Source: CAWFKS01 sp963816435 (GTDB lineage: Bacteria > Pseudomonadota > Alphaproteobacteria > Rhizobiales > Rhizobiaceae). From it: a DNA stretch of 64,000 nt. How positions within the stretch are numbered: position 1 is the stretch's first letter; each line of letters starts with the position of its first letter. Of this stretch, positions 37,291 through 46,746 are shown piece by piece. The notes below the pieces were generated by a model, which had not been told where the DNA came from, ran no database searches, and saw only the letters and a list, made by a program, of their open reading frames with translations. Position numbers and translations under genes: made by a program. The stretch spans positions 124,001 to 188,000 of the forward strand of contig CAWFKS010000013.1 in assembly GCA_963816435.1 (NCBI GenBank). The letters are read 5' to 3'.

Positions 37291-38277
37291 TTATCGCAGA
37301 ATTGCCGCGCTCATCCGTAGCCAGTTTCCAGACGCATAGTTTTCGAGCTCGCGCCCCTCCAGTCCGCATGTCTCGATGAAGGTTCGCGCCGTCGCCCCTG
37401 GCCGGTACTGGTATGGATAGTCCGTGGAAAACAGGAGACGATCCGGGCCTACGATCCCGACAGCGCGACGGAGATGTTCGGACGAAAACATCCCGCTGGT
37501 CCCCAGGAAGACGTTCTGACGAAGGTAGGTTTCCAGCGATTGGCTTAGGCCGGAGACGCGATCGACAGAGGCCAGTCGATCGACATAGTAGAGTACGAGC
37601 TCGCCCCAGTGACCGAGAATGACTGGCAGGGCGGGGTGCTTGTCGAATATCCCCGAAAGGACCAGGCGCAGAAACTGGAATCCGGCGTCCAGGTGCCATC
37701 CGATCGCGTAGCCCGCAAGGGCCATTTCGACCCGATCACCCAGCCCTGCAAACCAGGTGTTCCGCACCGCGCCGGGAGCGACGCGCGGGTGAAGAAGGAG
37801 AGGCACGCGGCGACGTCCAGCCACCTCGAAAATCGGCGCGAAATCCGGGTGATCGAGATTTCGTTCACCGACACGTCCGCAGAGCATTGCGCCTGAGAAC
37901 CCGAGCTTCACAATGCAGCGTTCCAGTTCACGGGCCGCCGCTTCAGGTTGGGCAACGGGCAAGGTTGCCATCGCCCCGAACCGATCCGGATGGCGCTGTA
38001 ACGCCTCAGCCAGAACGTCGTTGACACGCCGCGCCATATCGACGCTTTCAGGACCCAGATCATGGAGTGCAGGCGTGGTAAGGGACAGGACCTGGACATC
38101 GATGCCTGCTTCATCCATGAGTGCGATCCGTCCTTCGGAAAGATCGAGCAGTCGATTTTCGATGTCGCCCACCTGATGGTAGGCGACGCCAGGGTCAGTG
38201 GCCTCCAACCCGAGGGCGTGCCAGGCGGCTGCAACCTCGCGGGTTGCCATATGCTCTTCGGTCGCAATGATTTTCAT
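37291..38277 (-). CDS. Amidohydrolase family 2 protein (ACMSD/resorcylate decarboxylase-like)
   Basis: 328-aa TIM-barrel metalloprotein. It has the metal-binding start IIATEEHMA, a second His in LLLHPRVAPG, ILGHWGE and the Asp in LLFSTDYPYQY. These match aminocarboxymuconate-semialdehyde decarboxylase and gamma-resorcylate/5-carboxyvanillate decarboxylases, which remove CO2 from aromatic acids without oxygen. The substrate is unknown. It begins 4 bp after the stop of a truncated SDR gene, so both were probably one operon whose promoter has been lost to the IS insertion. Confidence 0.88.
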   Translation of the reverse strand: MKIIATEEHMATREVAAAWHALGLEATDPGVAYHQVGDIENRLLDLSEGRIALMDEAGIDVQVLSLTTPALHDLGPESVDMARRVNDVLAEALQRHPDRFGAMATLPVAQPEAAARELERCIVKLGFSGAMLCGRVGERNLDHPDFAPIFEVAGRRRVPLLLHPRVAPGAVRNTWFAGLGDRVEMALAGYAIGWHLDAGFQFLRLVLSGIFDKHPALPVILGHWGELVLYYVDRLASVDRVSGLSQSLETYLRQNVFLGTSGMFSSEHLRRAVGIVGPDRLLFSTDYPYQYRPGATARTFIETCGLEGRELENYASGNWLRMSAAILR

Positions 38278-38281
38278 GGCG

Positions 38282-38578
38282 TCACCAAGCCACAGTGCGG
38301 CCGTCCCGGTCCTGATAGCGCAGGCCCGGTCTGCCCTCTTGCGCCAAAACCAGATCCACCAGCTTCGGTGCCAATTCTTCCAGCGTGTAGCGGGCATCGG
38401 CGCCGCCGAGTTCGGTCTGAATCCAGCCAGGCGCGATCAGCAGCAGCGGGCGCGTTTCACCCTCGCGGATCGCATAGCTGCGCATATACTGGTTCAACGC
38501 GGCCTTGGACCCGCGATAGACCTCACGGCCGCCTTTGGTATTTTCCGTGACGCTGCCCTGTCCGGAAGACATGACAGC
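38282..38578 (-). pseudogene. SDR-family oxidoreductase, 3' fragment cut by IS3
   Basis: Only the last ~99 codons remain. Reading from the IS junction: TAVMSSGQGSV, then VYRGSKAALNQYMRSYA with the catalytic YxxxK, then APGWIQTELGG. The Rossmann half with the cofactor site is missing. The coding frame ends exactly at the IS3 end (38578/38579). The missing 5' half is not found on the other side of the element, where a different gene fragment begins. Confidence 0.85.
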
Positions 38579-38665
38579 TGTCCGGCGTCAGCGCTGATGG
38601 GACCAAAGCGGCTTAACTGAGGACGGAGGATTTCTGGTTCATCGTAGCGTTTCAAAGGAGCGAAG

Positions 38666-39040
38666 ATGAGACAGAAATCCGGAACCGGGAAAACACCAGC
38701 GGAACAGGTCATCAAGGACATCCGCCGTGCGACCCGCAAGCAGTATTCCGCCGAGGAGAAGATCCGCATCGTGCTGGAGGGGCTGCGCGGCGAGGAATCG
38801 ATCGCCGCGCTGTGCCGGCGCGAGGGGATCGCCGAGAGCCTGTATTACAACTGGTCGAAGGAATTCCTGGAAGCTGGCAAGAAGCGCCTGGCCGGGGACA
38901 CGGCACGCGCCGCCACCGGCGACGAGGTGAAGGTGTTGCGCAAGGAGGCCCGCGATCTCAAGGAGGTCGTCGCCGAGCAGGCGCTCGAAAAGCGGCTGCT
39001 CAAAAAAAGCATGATCGCGGATGGGGGCGACGACGAATGA
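38666..39040 (+). CDS. IS3 transposase OrfA (helix-turn-helix)
   Basis: 124 aa. HTH region RKQYSAEEKIRIVLEGLRGEE continuing to CRREGIAESLYYNWSKEF, then a leucine-rich coiled coil. Its distal part has AAAAAAAGC at 39002-39010, the usual -1 ribosomal slip site that yields the OrfAB fusion. The stop overlaps the OrfB ATG. Confidence 0.9.
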   Translation: MRQKSGTGKTPAEQVIKDIRRATRKQYSAEEKIRIVLEGLRGEESIAALCRREGIAESLYYNWSKEFLEAGKKRLAGDTARAATGDEVKVLRKEARDLKEVVAEQALEKRLLKKSMIADGGDDE

Positions 39041-40017
39041 GATACCGTGCATCCGAGAAGCTGGAGGTCATCCGGCTGGTCGAGAACTCCCACCTGTCGG
39101 CGCGGCGCACGTTGCAGAAGCTCGGCATTCCCCGGTCGACGTTCTATCGCTGGTATGACCGCTTTCTTGCCGGCGGCCTCGACGCGCTGGAGGACCGCAG
39201 ACCCCGGCCGAACCGGGTCTGGAACCGCATCCCCGAGGAAGTACGCGACCAGATCGTCGAGCTGGCACTGAACGAGCCGGAGTTGTCCCCACGCGAACTG
39301 GCGGTCACCTTCACCGACACCAAGGGCTACTTCGTGTCGGAAGCCTCGGTCTATCGGCTGCTCAAGGCGCACGACCTGATCACCAGCCCGGCCTTCATCG
39401 TCATCAAGGCTGCCGACGAGTTCAAGGACAAGACGACGGCGCCGAACCAGCTCTGGCAGACCGACTTCACCTATCTGAAGGTCATCGGCTGGGGCTGGTT
39501 CTATCTGTCGACGATCCTCGACGACTTCTCCCGCTACATCATCGCCTGGAAGCTGTGCACGACGATGAAGGCCGACGATGTCACCGACACGCTGACCCTG
39601 GCGCTGCAGGCTTCCGGCTGCGACAGCGCCAAGGTGGTGCATCGACCGCGGCTGCTCTCCGACAACGGCCCGTCCTACGTCTCGTCCGACCTCGCCGACT
39701 GGCTATCGGACCATGGCATGGATCACGCCCGCGGTGCGCCGCTTCACCCGCAGACCCAGGGCAAGATCGAGCGCTGGCACCAGACGCTGAAGAATCGCAT
39801 CCTGCTCGAAAACTACTTCCTGCCGGGCGACCTTGAGCGCCAAGTCGAAGCCTTCGTCGAGCACTACAATCACCGCCGATACCATGAGAGCCTCGGTAAT
39901 CTAACTCCCGCCGACGTCTACTTCGGACGCGGCGACATCATCAGGCTGGAAAGGGAAAGGATCAAACGCGAAACCATCAGACAACGCCGCTTGCGTCATC
40001 GGGAAGCGGCCGCCTAA
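39037..40017 (+). CDS. IS3 transposase OrfB (DDE integrase core)
   Basis: 326 aa from ATG at 39037, which overlaps the orfA stop. The rve core has the catalytic acidic residues in QTDFTYLKV, LLSDNGPSYVS and GKIERWHQTLKNR, i.e. a complete D-D-E. The frame is -1 relative to orfA, so slippage at the A7 run would give the active OrfAB. It appears intact and the element may still be mobile. Confidence 0.9.
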   Translation: MRYRASEKLEVIRLVENSHLSARRTLQKLGIPRSTFYRWYDRFLAGGLDALEDRRPRPNRVWNRIPEEVRDQIVELALNEPELSPRELAVTFTDTKGYFVSEASVYRLLKAHDLITSPAFIVIKAADEFKDKTTAPNQLWQTDFTYLKVIGWGWFYLSTILDDFSRYIIAWKLCTTMKADDVTDTLTLALQASGCDSAKVVHRPRLLSDNGPSYVSSDLADWLSDHGMDHARGAPLHPQTQGKIERWHQTLKNRILLENYFLPGDLERQVEAFVEHYNHRRYHESLGNLTPADVYFGRGDIIRLERERIKRETIRQRRLRHREAAA

Positions 40018-40091
40018 AATGACAACCCTGATGGGCCAGAGCCTCCGTTAGCTCACACCGCAAGTTGTCCCAAAATCCCTGACGACGGACA

Positions 40092-40450
40092 CGCCGGAGC
40101 GCATCGGCACGGCAACCACATTCAAGGAACTGCTGGCGAGAGAGCCGCTGATCCTGCCGACCGTCGAAAGCAGCATTCGGTCCGGTGCCGACGCCTTGTT
40201 CGATCGGCTTCACATACGCCCCCGCATCGCCGCTGAGGTCGACGACATGGCGATGATCCGTCTTTTGACCCGGGAGGGCGTGGGTCTGGCCGTCGTGCCG
40301 CCGATCGTGGTCAAGGACGAGCTCGCGGCCGGTCGGCTGCTCGAAGTCGACCAGTTTCCGCAGCTCAAAGAAACCTTCTATGCTGTCACGCTTTCGCGTC
40401 GCTTCCCAAATCCTCTCCTACGAGAGCTAATCGTCGCGCCTGGTGTTTGA
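40092..40450 (+). pseudogene. LysR-type regulator, 3' fragment cut by IS3
   Basis: The open frame starts directly at the right end of the IS3 element and encodes the C-terminal ~118 residues of a LysR effector domain of the NhaR-like group (ELLAREPLILPTVESSIRSG, DMAMIRLLTREGVGLAVVPP, KDELAAGRLLEV). The DNA-binding half is absent. With the SDR fragment on the other side, it suggests an original divergent lysR/SDR pair. Confidence 0.8.
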
Positions 40451-41021
40451 TGCGTGCGGAGTTGGAATGTCGTTGCTGGCCCTTGCGGCGCGCGAGCCTG
40501 TGAGACACGGCGCCGTCCACACGAATGCGCGGATCGTTGCCCTTCTGGATGCTGAGGTCGCAGACGTGCCGAAGAGGCCGACATCTGCGTAACGCCATCT
40601 TAGGGGGGGACAGGGCTGGCTGCGGTGACCGTTGACGGCCATTCCTGGAGTTCGCAACAGCACGAGACGCCAGTCGCTCACGAGATCCCCGGAACTTAGG
40701 GCCAATCTCCCGGAGCGAACTCTTTCCGAACGGCCAGCAGACTGGTCGCACTTCTCCTTTCCTCTATCGTCGTAACCGAAGGGGGCCGATTGCCGACAAG
40801 CGGATTCCAGCAGAGCCTCGCGGTAAGCGGGCGTCCGGCAAACGACCGCCGCTTTGCCGTTCAAACCGCCTTCGTCGACCGCCGCCATCTGCGCGCACCA
40901 TCGGCTGCAGAATCTCGCCGTCAACCCCGTTGCGGCCTGGGAGGCGGATTGTAAACCTTCGAGGAGAGGCGATGCCGGCCCCCGCTCTTAAGCCGGAGAC
41001 TGGCTACGACCAAACGAGCGG
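40451..41021. other. Stretch without a recognisable gene
   Basis: No ribosome-site-linked frame and no family motif on either strand; it separates the LysR remnant from the cold-shock promoter. Some low-quality antisense frames were examined and set aside. Confidence 0.45.
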
Positions 41022-41050
41022 TTGACATCGCGAGGGGCTGGCTCTACTTA
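41022..41050 (+). promoter_or_regulatory. Sigma-70-type promoter of cold-shock gene
   Basis: TTGACA at 41022-41027, a 17-bp spacer and TACTTA at 41045-41050. It would give a ~140-nt leader before the csp start, in line with the long structured leaders of cold-shock genes. Confidence 0.6.
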
Positions 41051-41197
41051 TCGGAGGATCGATATTTGCTTGCTGAGCTTTGGTTATTGCGCGATTGGCA
41101 CCGCGCCTGAACGATCCTCCCTTTCAAAAATCGTTATCCTGATCCGCAGCGCACTTCCGCGTTGCGGTAAACAACACATGCTATGAAAGGGTTCATC

Positions 41198-41407
41198 ATG
41201 ACCACTGGCACAGTTAAATGGTTCAATCCCACCAAGGGCTTCGGTTTCATTCAGCCTGACAATGGTGGCGCTGACGCATTCGTCCATATCTCCGCCGTCG
41301 AGCGCGCCGGTATGCGCGAAATCGTTGAGGGCCAGAAGATCGGCTACGACCTGGAGCGCGACAACAAGTCGGGCAAGATGTCGGCCTGCAATCTGCAGGC
41401 GGCGTAA
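41198..41407 (+). CDS. CspA-family cold-shock protein
   Basis: 69-aa single-stranded nucleic-acid-binding protein. RNP1 KGFGFI at residues 13-18 and RNP2-like AFVHI near 30. The start follows GAAAGGG; an ATG 15 bp upstream lacks spacing. It acts as an RNA chaperone. Followed by a terminator and two small genes that appear to form a conserved trio in Rhizobiales. Confidence 0.95.
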   Translation: MTTGTVKWFNPTKGFGFIQPDNGGADAFVHISAVERAGMREIVEGQKIGYDLERDNKSGKMSACNLQAA

Positions 41408-41470
41408 GTCGGTATCAGCTCTCCCTTGACCACGGATGTACTGGCATTGTCGAGAGCATGAGACTGAGAA

Positions 41471-41498
41471 AGGTCAGGCATTTGCCTGGCCTTTTTTT
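41471..41498 (+). terminator. Rho-independent terminator after csp gene
   Basis: AGGTCAGGCA pairs with TGCCTGGCCT (one G-T pair) around a two-base loop, and the distal arm runs into a seven-T stretch. It would end the csp message or attenuate read-through to the two small genes. Confidence 0.85.
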
Positions 41499-41535
41499 GT
41501 TGCCGCTCGTTGTCAGGCGAGCCGGAAGGACGATC

Positions 41536-41793
41536 ATGACGCAACACAGCAAGTCGCGCCAACAGGCGGAGAGCGCCTTTGCGAAGAGCAAATCGCAGTT
41601 CCTGGCGCGAACCCGCGCCGTCGAACCCGACATGATGGCTAGGGCTCGAAAGGAAAAGACTTTGCGTCTGAAGAATGCCCCCCTGGCAAAGCAAGCGGAT
41701 GAATGCGCGAGGGCAACTGCCGCGCAGATCTCAAAGCGACCCATCAGGACCGAAGCCCAGCGTGATGAGACTTCAACAGGAACACAGATTTGA
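41536..41793 (+). CDS. Small conserved hypothetical protein downstream of csp
   Basis: 85 aa, highly charged, predicted helical, with no cysteine or membrane segment. GGAAGGA precedes the ATG. Sequences beginning like MTQHSKSRQQAESAFAKSKS are often next to csp genes in Rhizobiales. The function is unknown; a nucleic-acid-associated role is possible given its basic composition. It overlaps the next start (TTGA). Confidence 0.7.
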   Translation: MTQHSKSRQQAESAFAKSKSQFLARTRAVEPDMMARARKEKTLRLKNAPLAKQADECARATAAQISKRPIRTEAQRDETSTGTQI

Positions 41794-42170
41794 AAAACAC
41801 CAGAGACAATGATCTCTCCGATCGCCGTGCCGCCGCTGCCGACGCGAAGGCGGCTCTCCTCCAGGCTTATCGTGCCGCCAAGGAAGCCGCTGAGCCGACC
41901 CGGCTCGCACGGCAGGAAATACGCATCGCGGCAGCCGAGGCCCGGGAAGAACGGCGTGCCGAGCGTGAACGGCTGAAGCTCGAGGAGCGCGAGCGCGTTC
42001 AGGCCGAAGCGGCCGAACGTCAGGCAGCCGCCGATGCTGCCGCCAGAGCTGAAGTCGAAGCACGTGAGAAGGCTGAGAAAGACCGCATCTCTCGCGTCAT
42101 CGAGGATGAGACCGCCCGAAAGGCCGCACGCGATCTGCGCTACGCCAATAGAAAGGCGCGACAGAAATAA
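41790..42170 (+). CDS. DUF6481-like coiled-coil protein
   Basis: 126 aa from a TTG start that overlaps the previous stop. Almost entirely charged helix rich in Ala, Glu, Arg (EAREERRAERERLKLEERER), predicted coiled coil. It resembles the DUF6481 family, which often lies in csp operons of alphaproteobacteria. Function unknown. Confidence 0.7.
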   Translation: MKNTRDNDLSDRRAAAADAKAALLQAYRAAKEAAEPTRLARQEIRIAAAEAREERRAERERLKLEERERVQAEAAERQAAADAAARAEVEAREKAEKDRISRVIEDETARKAARDLRYANRKARQK

Positions 42171-42320
42171 CGACCTCACCCGTCCCCGGACATTTGGCCG
42201 TTCTGTCCCAGACGACGGATAAGATCGACAAGCCTTCCGCTTCGGGGCGTGGTATTCTCCATATGCGCGGGCGACCTCGTGGCGAAGCGCGGTGCATCGG
42301 CTGAAGCGCCGCCGGGCAGC

Positions 42321-43555
42321 CTATTCAAGCCTTGCCGGATTGAGGCGCCCGCGCGCCCTTGCTTTGGGCGGGCGCGGGCGCCAGGAGCCGACGAAGCGCT
42401 CGTAGCTCTCTGGGCCTTTCGGGCGATGTTCATCTCCTGATGCCGCAGTTCCTTGACGTGGTAGGCATAGGTCGGACCTCGCGAGTTCCCCTTCTTCTGT
42501 GGCTTCCCGGCTTGCAGCTCCATGCTTCGCACCTTGTGAGCCACCAGGCTGGGTCGCGCCCACAGATAGTCCCTCTCCTTCGTGAGCATGTGCCAGACAA
42601 GAACGGCCAGCTTGCGCGCCACAGCGACTGCGGCACTGATGCCCACGCCGGGCTCGAACTCGAACGAAGAAGGCATGCAGTGGGCCAGGTGCTTTCGCCG
42701 ACGCCCAGGCCGCTTCGACAAGCATGGCGCGGGCATGGCTGCGCCCGACCTTGCTGATGCGCCCATGGTGGGCGGCGCCGAGGCCGGACTGACGCACCGA
42801 GGATTGAGACCGAAGTAGCTGACCAGCTTCTGCGGGGACCTGAAGCGGGCGATATCGCCTATCGCCGCCATCAGTTCGACCGCCACCGTCAGATTGACGC
42901 CGGTGATGGTCAGAAGTCGTCTGACCGCTACGTCATCGAGGCTGCTCTCGGCAATCTCCCTGTCAAGGATCGCCAGGTCTTCGGCAAGCCGATCCAGTTC
43001 GCGCACATGCCGCTCGATCGCAACACGTTCATCATTGGGGACCGGCTGGCGCATCAGCCAAGCGCGGCCGCGACCATTGAACAGATCAGCGTGCGGGCAC
43101 TTCGGTATAAGATGAGCATGCAGGATCGAATGCACTTCGTTCTTGATCCGCGTGCGATGTCGCACGACCTGGTAGCGGCGAGCAGACAGCCTGCGCATCC
43201 GCTCGGTGGCGGCATCCGGTGTCCATATCTCCGGCAGATAGCCGGCCGCATGCAGGCTTGCCAACGTGCCCGCATCGATCTTGTCGGTCTTTACATGGGC
43301 ATGGGCAATCGCCTTCACCTGTAGCGGATTGGCGATCACTACCCGCTTCACGAACGGCGACAGCACCCGTGACACCGCCATGCAGTTGCCGGTCGCCTCG
43401 ATCACCACCTCGTCCGTGGCTAAAAGGCTCTTGCCGAAGCCTTCCAGCGCTGTCCGGGTCATGTCGACACGGCCACCATGGCGAAGCTTGCCTTCTTCCC
43501 AGAAAACCACCTCGCCGAAGGTGCGGTGGATATCCATTCCGATAACGCGTCGCAT
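42321..43555 (-). pseudogene. IS110-family transposase with three frameshifts
   Basis: The RuvC-like N-terminal DEDD domain is readable (MDIHRTFGEVVFW, EATGN, KTDKIDAGTLASLH). The conserved Tnp_IS116 domain (YFGLNPR, then VRQSGLG, GRISKVGRSHAR) lies in a different frame after a one-base loss near 42799. The frame returns after a one-base gain near 42640 (ARKLAVLVWHML) and shifts again near 42420 to reach the proper C-terminus YERFVGSWRPRPPKARARG. Correcting all three gives 411 aa. A continuous open frame to 42176 also exists but is nonsense in the catalytic-Ser region. No element ends were found. Confidence 0.75.
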
Positions 43556-44381
43556 AAGCGCCTCCTGTCCATCAGCTTGACGACGGGAGCGGCGGGCGAC
43601 ACGACAACTACGGATTCGCGCTCTCAGCGCAACCGGGCGAGTCGCAGAGGCGGCCAGCTACTAACACGAGCTCGCAGCTCATCGTGTGGATCGGCCTGCC
43701 CGCACCTTCGTGCTCCCGGTGCCTCTGTCCCGGATGGTCGCACCATACGCCTCGGGCAACAAAACCGAAGCCTGACTTCGGCACCAGGAATCTTATACCG
43801 GTTACTAACTTGGTCCGATCGCCGGCGCTTGCCCTGGGACACGCGAACCGCACCGATGTGGGAAATGGCCGCACTAGGTTTTGCAAATCTGAAAACTGCA
43901 GGCAGCAATCGGCCCGGTCCGGCGGTCGGCTTCGATCCAACTGATCGCGGCGGGAAATGATGGATGGCCTGCCCTCGGTCTGCAAGTGAATGTCGAATGG
44001 CTTGTGCAGTCTGCATCAATGTATCCGGTCTCTTGTGAGGGCTCGCCCTCGGACCACGATGGAGATTCGCGCGCCTGAGTCCTCATAATTCCTCGGCCGC
44101 TGACGGGCTTCATTTCCCTCGGGTTCCCTCAGGTTGTGAACCGGCGCGTTGGAATGGTCCCGGCGAAGCGAGCCAATACAAGAAGTTAGAGTGCCGATCG
44201 GCGTCGGACCCCACGCCGATTCACACACCATCGGGACGCCTCGTCGTGTGCGGCACCTTGCCCGCTTGACCTAGCGCAATGTGCCCGCGCGTGGGGGCCT
44301 TTTTCATCTAAGAGCATGGCAAACTTCCGGAGCAGGACGTTCATGCGGCTGGATTGCTCGCAATATGGAGAGGGACCGGGC
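43556..44381. other. Stretch without a recognisable gene
   Basis: No supported coding region; short frames on both strands lack ribosome sites and family signatures. The left part probably holds the upstream end of the IS110 element. Confidence 0.45.
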
Positions 44382-45611
44382 ATGAATGGTGCTGGCACGA
44401 GAATCATTCGAGGTGGACTGCTTGCCGTCGGCCTGGTTGTGGTCGCGATCGCAGGATGGCTCGGCGCCGCAGTTTCCAATTATGGCCCGGAATATGTTCG
44501 CAGGGTTCTGGTCTGGCAGGAGTCGGATCAGGGCGACTACAGCAATCATTTTCCACAGCGGCGGCTCTCTGCTTCGCCGCAGCCCGTGCCATTCGCGCCG
44601 GCGCCCGACCAGAGTGCTCCCGAGAAGTTCGCGGCGGCGTTCGGCCTCGATGATCTTTCTGGCTTCCTTTCACGAACGCGGACCGAAGCGCTTCTCGTGA
44701 TCAGGAACGACCGGCTGGTTTGGGAGAGCTATGGCGCCGGGGCGACGCGCAACTCTTTGCTCACGTCGTTCTCGGTGGCGAAGTCATTCGTCTCGATGCT
44801 CATCGGCATCGCTATTGGCGAGGGCAAGATTGCCAGCGTCGACGATCCAGTGACGAAATATCTACCTGAACTTGCCGCGCGCGACGATCGCTTCTCGGCG
44901 ATCACCATCCGCGATCTGCTGACGATGTCGTCGGGGCTCGACTACGCCGAGCGACGGTGGGGCCTGTTCGGCGGCGACGATCCGCTGACCACCTACTATC
45001 CCGACCAGCGCTGGATATCACTCAACAACACGCACATTGTCAGGCCGCCGGGCGAGGTGTTCAGCTACAATAAATACCACCCACAGCTACTCGGCATGAT
45101 CCTGGAGCGCACGACCGGGATGTCTGTGACGCAATACACGCAGACGAAGCTTTGGGACCCCCTCGGCATGGAGTTCGACGGATCGTGGAGCCTCGACAGC
45201 GAGAAGAGCGGCTTCGAGAAGATGGAGGCGGGGCTCAACGCCCGCGCCGTCGACTTCGCCAAGTTCGGCCGGCTCTTTCTGGATGGTGGCCGAGTAGGCG
45301 GCGTCCAGGTGGTGTCGGAGGCGTGGATGCAGGCAGCAACCGCCCGCGACCCGGCCCTGCAACGCGCAGACTACTATCCGCAGGGCTGGCCGCAGACGAT
45401 CTACGCCGGCGGGCACGGCTTCTATGGGTTCTTCGTCTATGGTCGCTCGCGCAGCGGGGCGTCAGCGGATTTCTTCGCGGAAGGCGACCATGGGCAGTTC
45501 ATCTACATCTCGCCGGCCAAACGGCTAGTCATCGTGCGGCTCGGGCTGGAGTTCGGCATTCCAAGTGGGCAATGGGTCGACGGCTTCTACGCATTTGCGT
45601 CGGCAATGTAG
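44382..45611 (+). CDS. Serine hydrolase, class C beta-lactamase fold (NylB-like)
   Basis: 409 aa from the ATG preceded by GGAGAGGG. An N-terminal hydrophobic segment (LLAVGLVVVAIAGWLGAAV) anchors or exports it. The catalytic motifs are SVAK (SxxK nucleophile, about residue 126) and the Tyr in FSYNKYHP; GHGFYGF corresponds to the third KTG-like motif. The family includes 6-aminohexanoate-oligomer hydrolases, esterases and D-peptidases, so the substrate is open. It is a single gene. Confidence 0.85.
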   Translation: MNGAGTRIIRGGLLAVGLVVVAIAGWLGAAVSNYGPEYVRRVLVWQESDQGDYSNHFPQRRLSASPQPVPFAPAPDQSAPEKFAAAFGLDDLSGFLSRTRTEALLVIRNDRLVWESYGAGATRNSLLTSFSVAKSFVSMLIGIAIGEGKIASVDDPVTKYLPELAARDDRFSAITIRDLLTMSSGLDYAERRWGLFGGDDPLTTYYPDQRWISLNNTHIVRPPGEVFSYNKYHPQLLGMILERTTGMSVTQYTQTKLWDPLGMEFDGSWSLDSEKSGFEKMEAGLNARAVDFAKFGRLFLDGGRVGGVQVVSEAWMQAATARDPALQRADYYPQGWPQTIYAGGHGFYGFFVYGRSRSGASADFFAEGDHGQFIYISPAKRLVIVRLGLEFGIPSGQWVDGFYAFASAM

Positions 45612-45818
45612 TGGGTTCCTTTACCGGTTTGGTCGGCGGCCGAACGGCCGCTCTCAGAGGCGGGAAAATTTGCCTGAACGACTGAGATGCGGCGCGCGTT
45701 GCCGCCGCGGCTCATTGAGCCGGTGAAAGGCAGCTTTCCACAGGTAGTTTCTCGAAACCTGCCAGTTGGCCTCCCATCCGCACGGTGGTCGAAGCAATGC
45801 GGTATTCCGCGTTTCAAA

Positions 45819-45850
45819 AGCGGCCATCCACGCTGCGTCGGATGGCCGCT
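45819..45850 (-). terminator. Terminator of integrase gene
   Basis: AGCGGCCATCC and GGATGGCCGCT form an 11-bp perfect stem with a ten-base loop; on the minus strand TTTT follows. It ends 5 bp from the integrase stop. Confidence 0.75.
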
Positions 45851-45855
45851 CAACG

Positions 45856-46488
45856 TCAGATCTCGGTTCGCTCGGCCAGGAGGAGCGCGTCCTCTACATC
45901 GACGCCGAGGTAGCGCACCGTGTTCTCGATCTTGGAGTGACCAAGCAGGATCTGAATTGCGCGGATGTTTGCCGTCGCCTTGTAGATCATCGATGCCTTC
46001 GTGCGTCGGAGCGAGTGTGTTCCATACTCTTCAGGACGCAGGCCGATCGCGGTCACCCATTCGTCGACGAGGCGTGCATACTGCCTCGTACTCATGTGGC
46101 GTGAGTGATTGACCCGGCTCGGGAACACATAGTCCTGGACCGAGCCTCCTCGTCGTTCGAGCCAAGCCAGAAGGCTGGCTCTCACGTCGCTGGTAATCTC
46201 GAACTGGACCGGCCGCCCCGTCTTTTGCTGAACCACGATCGCCCGGGTCCTGATCTCTGCCCCGGCGACCACATCGCGAATCCTGATCTTGACCAAGTCA
46301 CAGCCGCGAAGCTTGCTGTCGATTGCCAGATCGAACAGTGCACGGTCCCGAACGCGTCTCTCGCGGTCGAGGAAGAAGCGAATTGCCCAGATCTGCTTCT
46401 GGGTGAACGGGCCCTTGGTGCCAACCTTCTTTCCGGCATTCCAAGCTGTGCGTTCGCGACTAGCATCATCGAGTTGAGAATGGCCCAT
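45856..46488 (-). CDS. Tyrosine-type site-specific recombinase
   Basis: 210 aa, with only a short N-terminal region, so it lacks the usual arm-binding domain. The full catalytic set is visible: Arg61 (KLRGCDL), Lys89 (QQKTGR), His158 and Arg161 (GTHSLRRTK), His184 (LLGHSKIENT) and Tyr193 (VRYLGV). Compact integrases of this form are frequent in rhizobial genomes, often as remnants of elements. No excisionase or relaxase is near. Whether it belongs to the island whose end is at 54.9 kb cannot be judged. Confidence 0.9.
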   Translation of the reverse strand: MGHSQLDDASRERTAWNAGKKVGTKGPFTQKQIWAIRFFLDRERRVRDRALFDLAIDSKLRGCDLVKIRIRDVVAGAEIRTRAIVVQQKTGRPVQFEITSDVRASLLAWLERRGGSVQDYVFPSRVNHSRHMSTRQYARLVDEWVTAIGLRPEEYGTHSLRRTKASMIYKATANIRAIQILLGHSKIENTVRYLGVDVEDALLLAERTEI

Positions 46489-46746
46489 GTGAGTTCTCCT
46501 TGGCCTTGATTGGCCGAGAGAGAAACAAAATTGTAGGCACTATCTGTCACTTGGCGGCTTGTGGTGAGCTGAGCTCGGTGGTGGCCGAATCCAGATCTTT
46601 GTCTGCTGGCATCTGCCCTGTCTCGACCGTTCACGTATTCGCACGAATAATCTGAAGGCGGTCGTTTCGTGGCCCACGGAATTTCCAGTTGGGGCGTGCG
46701 TGAGTAGCTGCGCAGCCGAGAGCTCGCGCAGCCGACACTATCCCTT

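Larger units (their letters stand above)
38579..40091 (+). mobile_element. IS3-family insertion sequence, complete (1,513 bp)
   Basis: Bounded by imperfect inverted repeats: left TGTCCGGCGTCAG, right (complement) TGTCCGTCGTCAG, with further matches inward (TGGGAC, CGG, GGAGG). Contains orfA and orfB with a slippery A7 run. No target duplication is visible at the ends (left flank ATGACAGC, right flank CGCCGGAG), which fits an insertion associated with a deletion. Confidence 0.85.
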
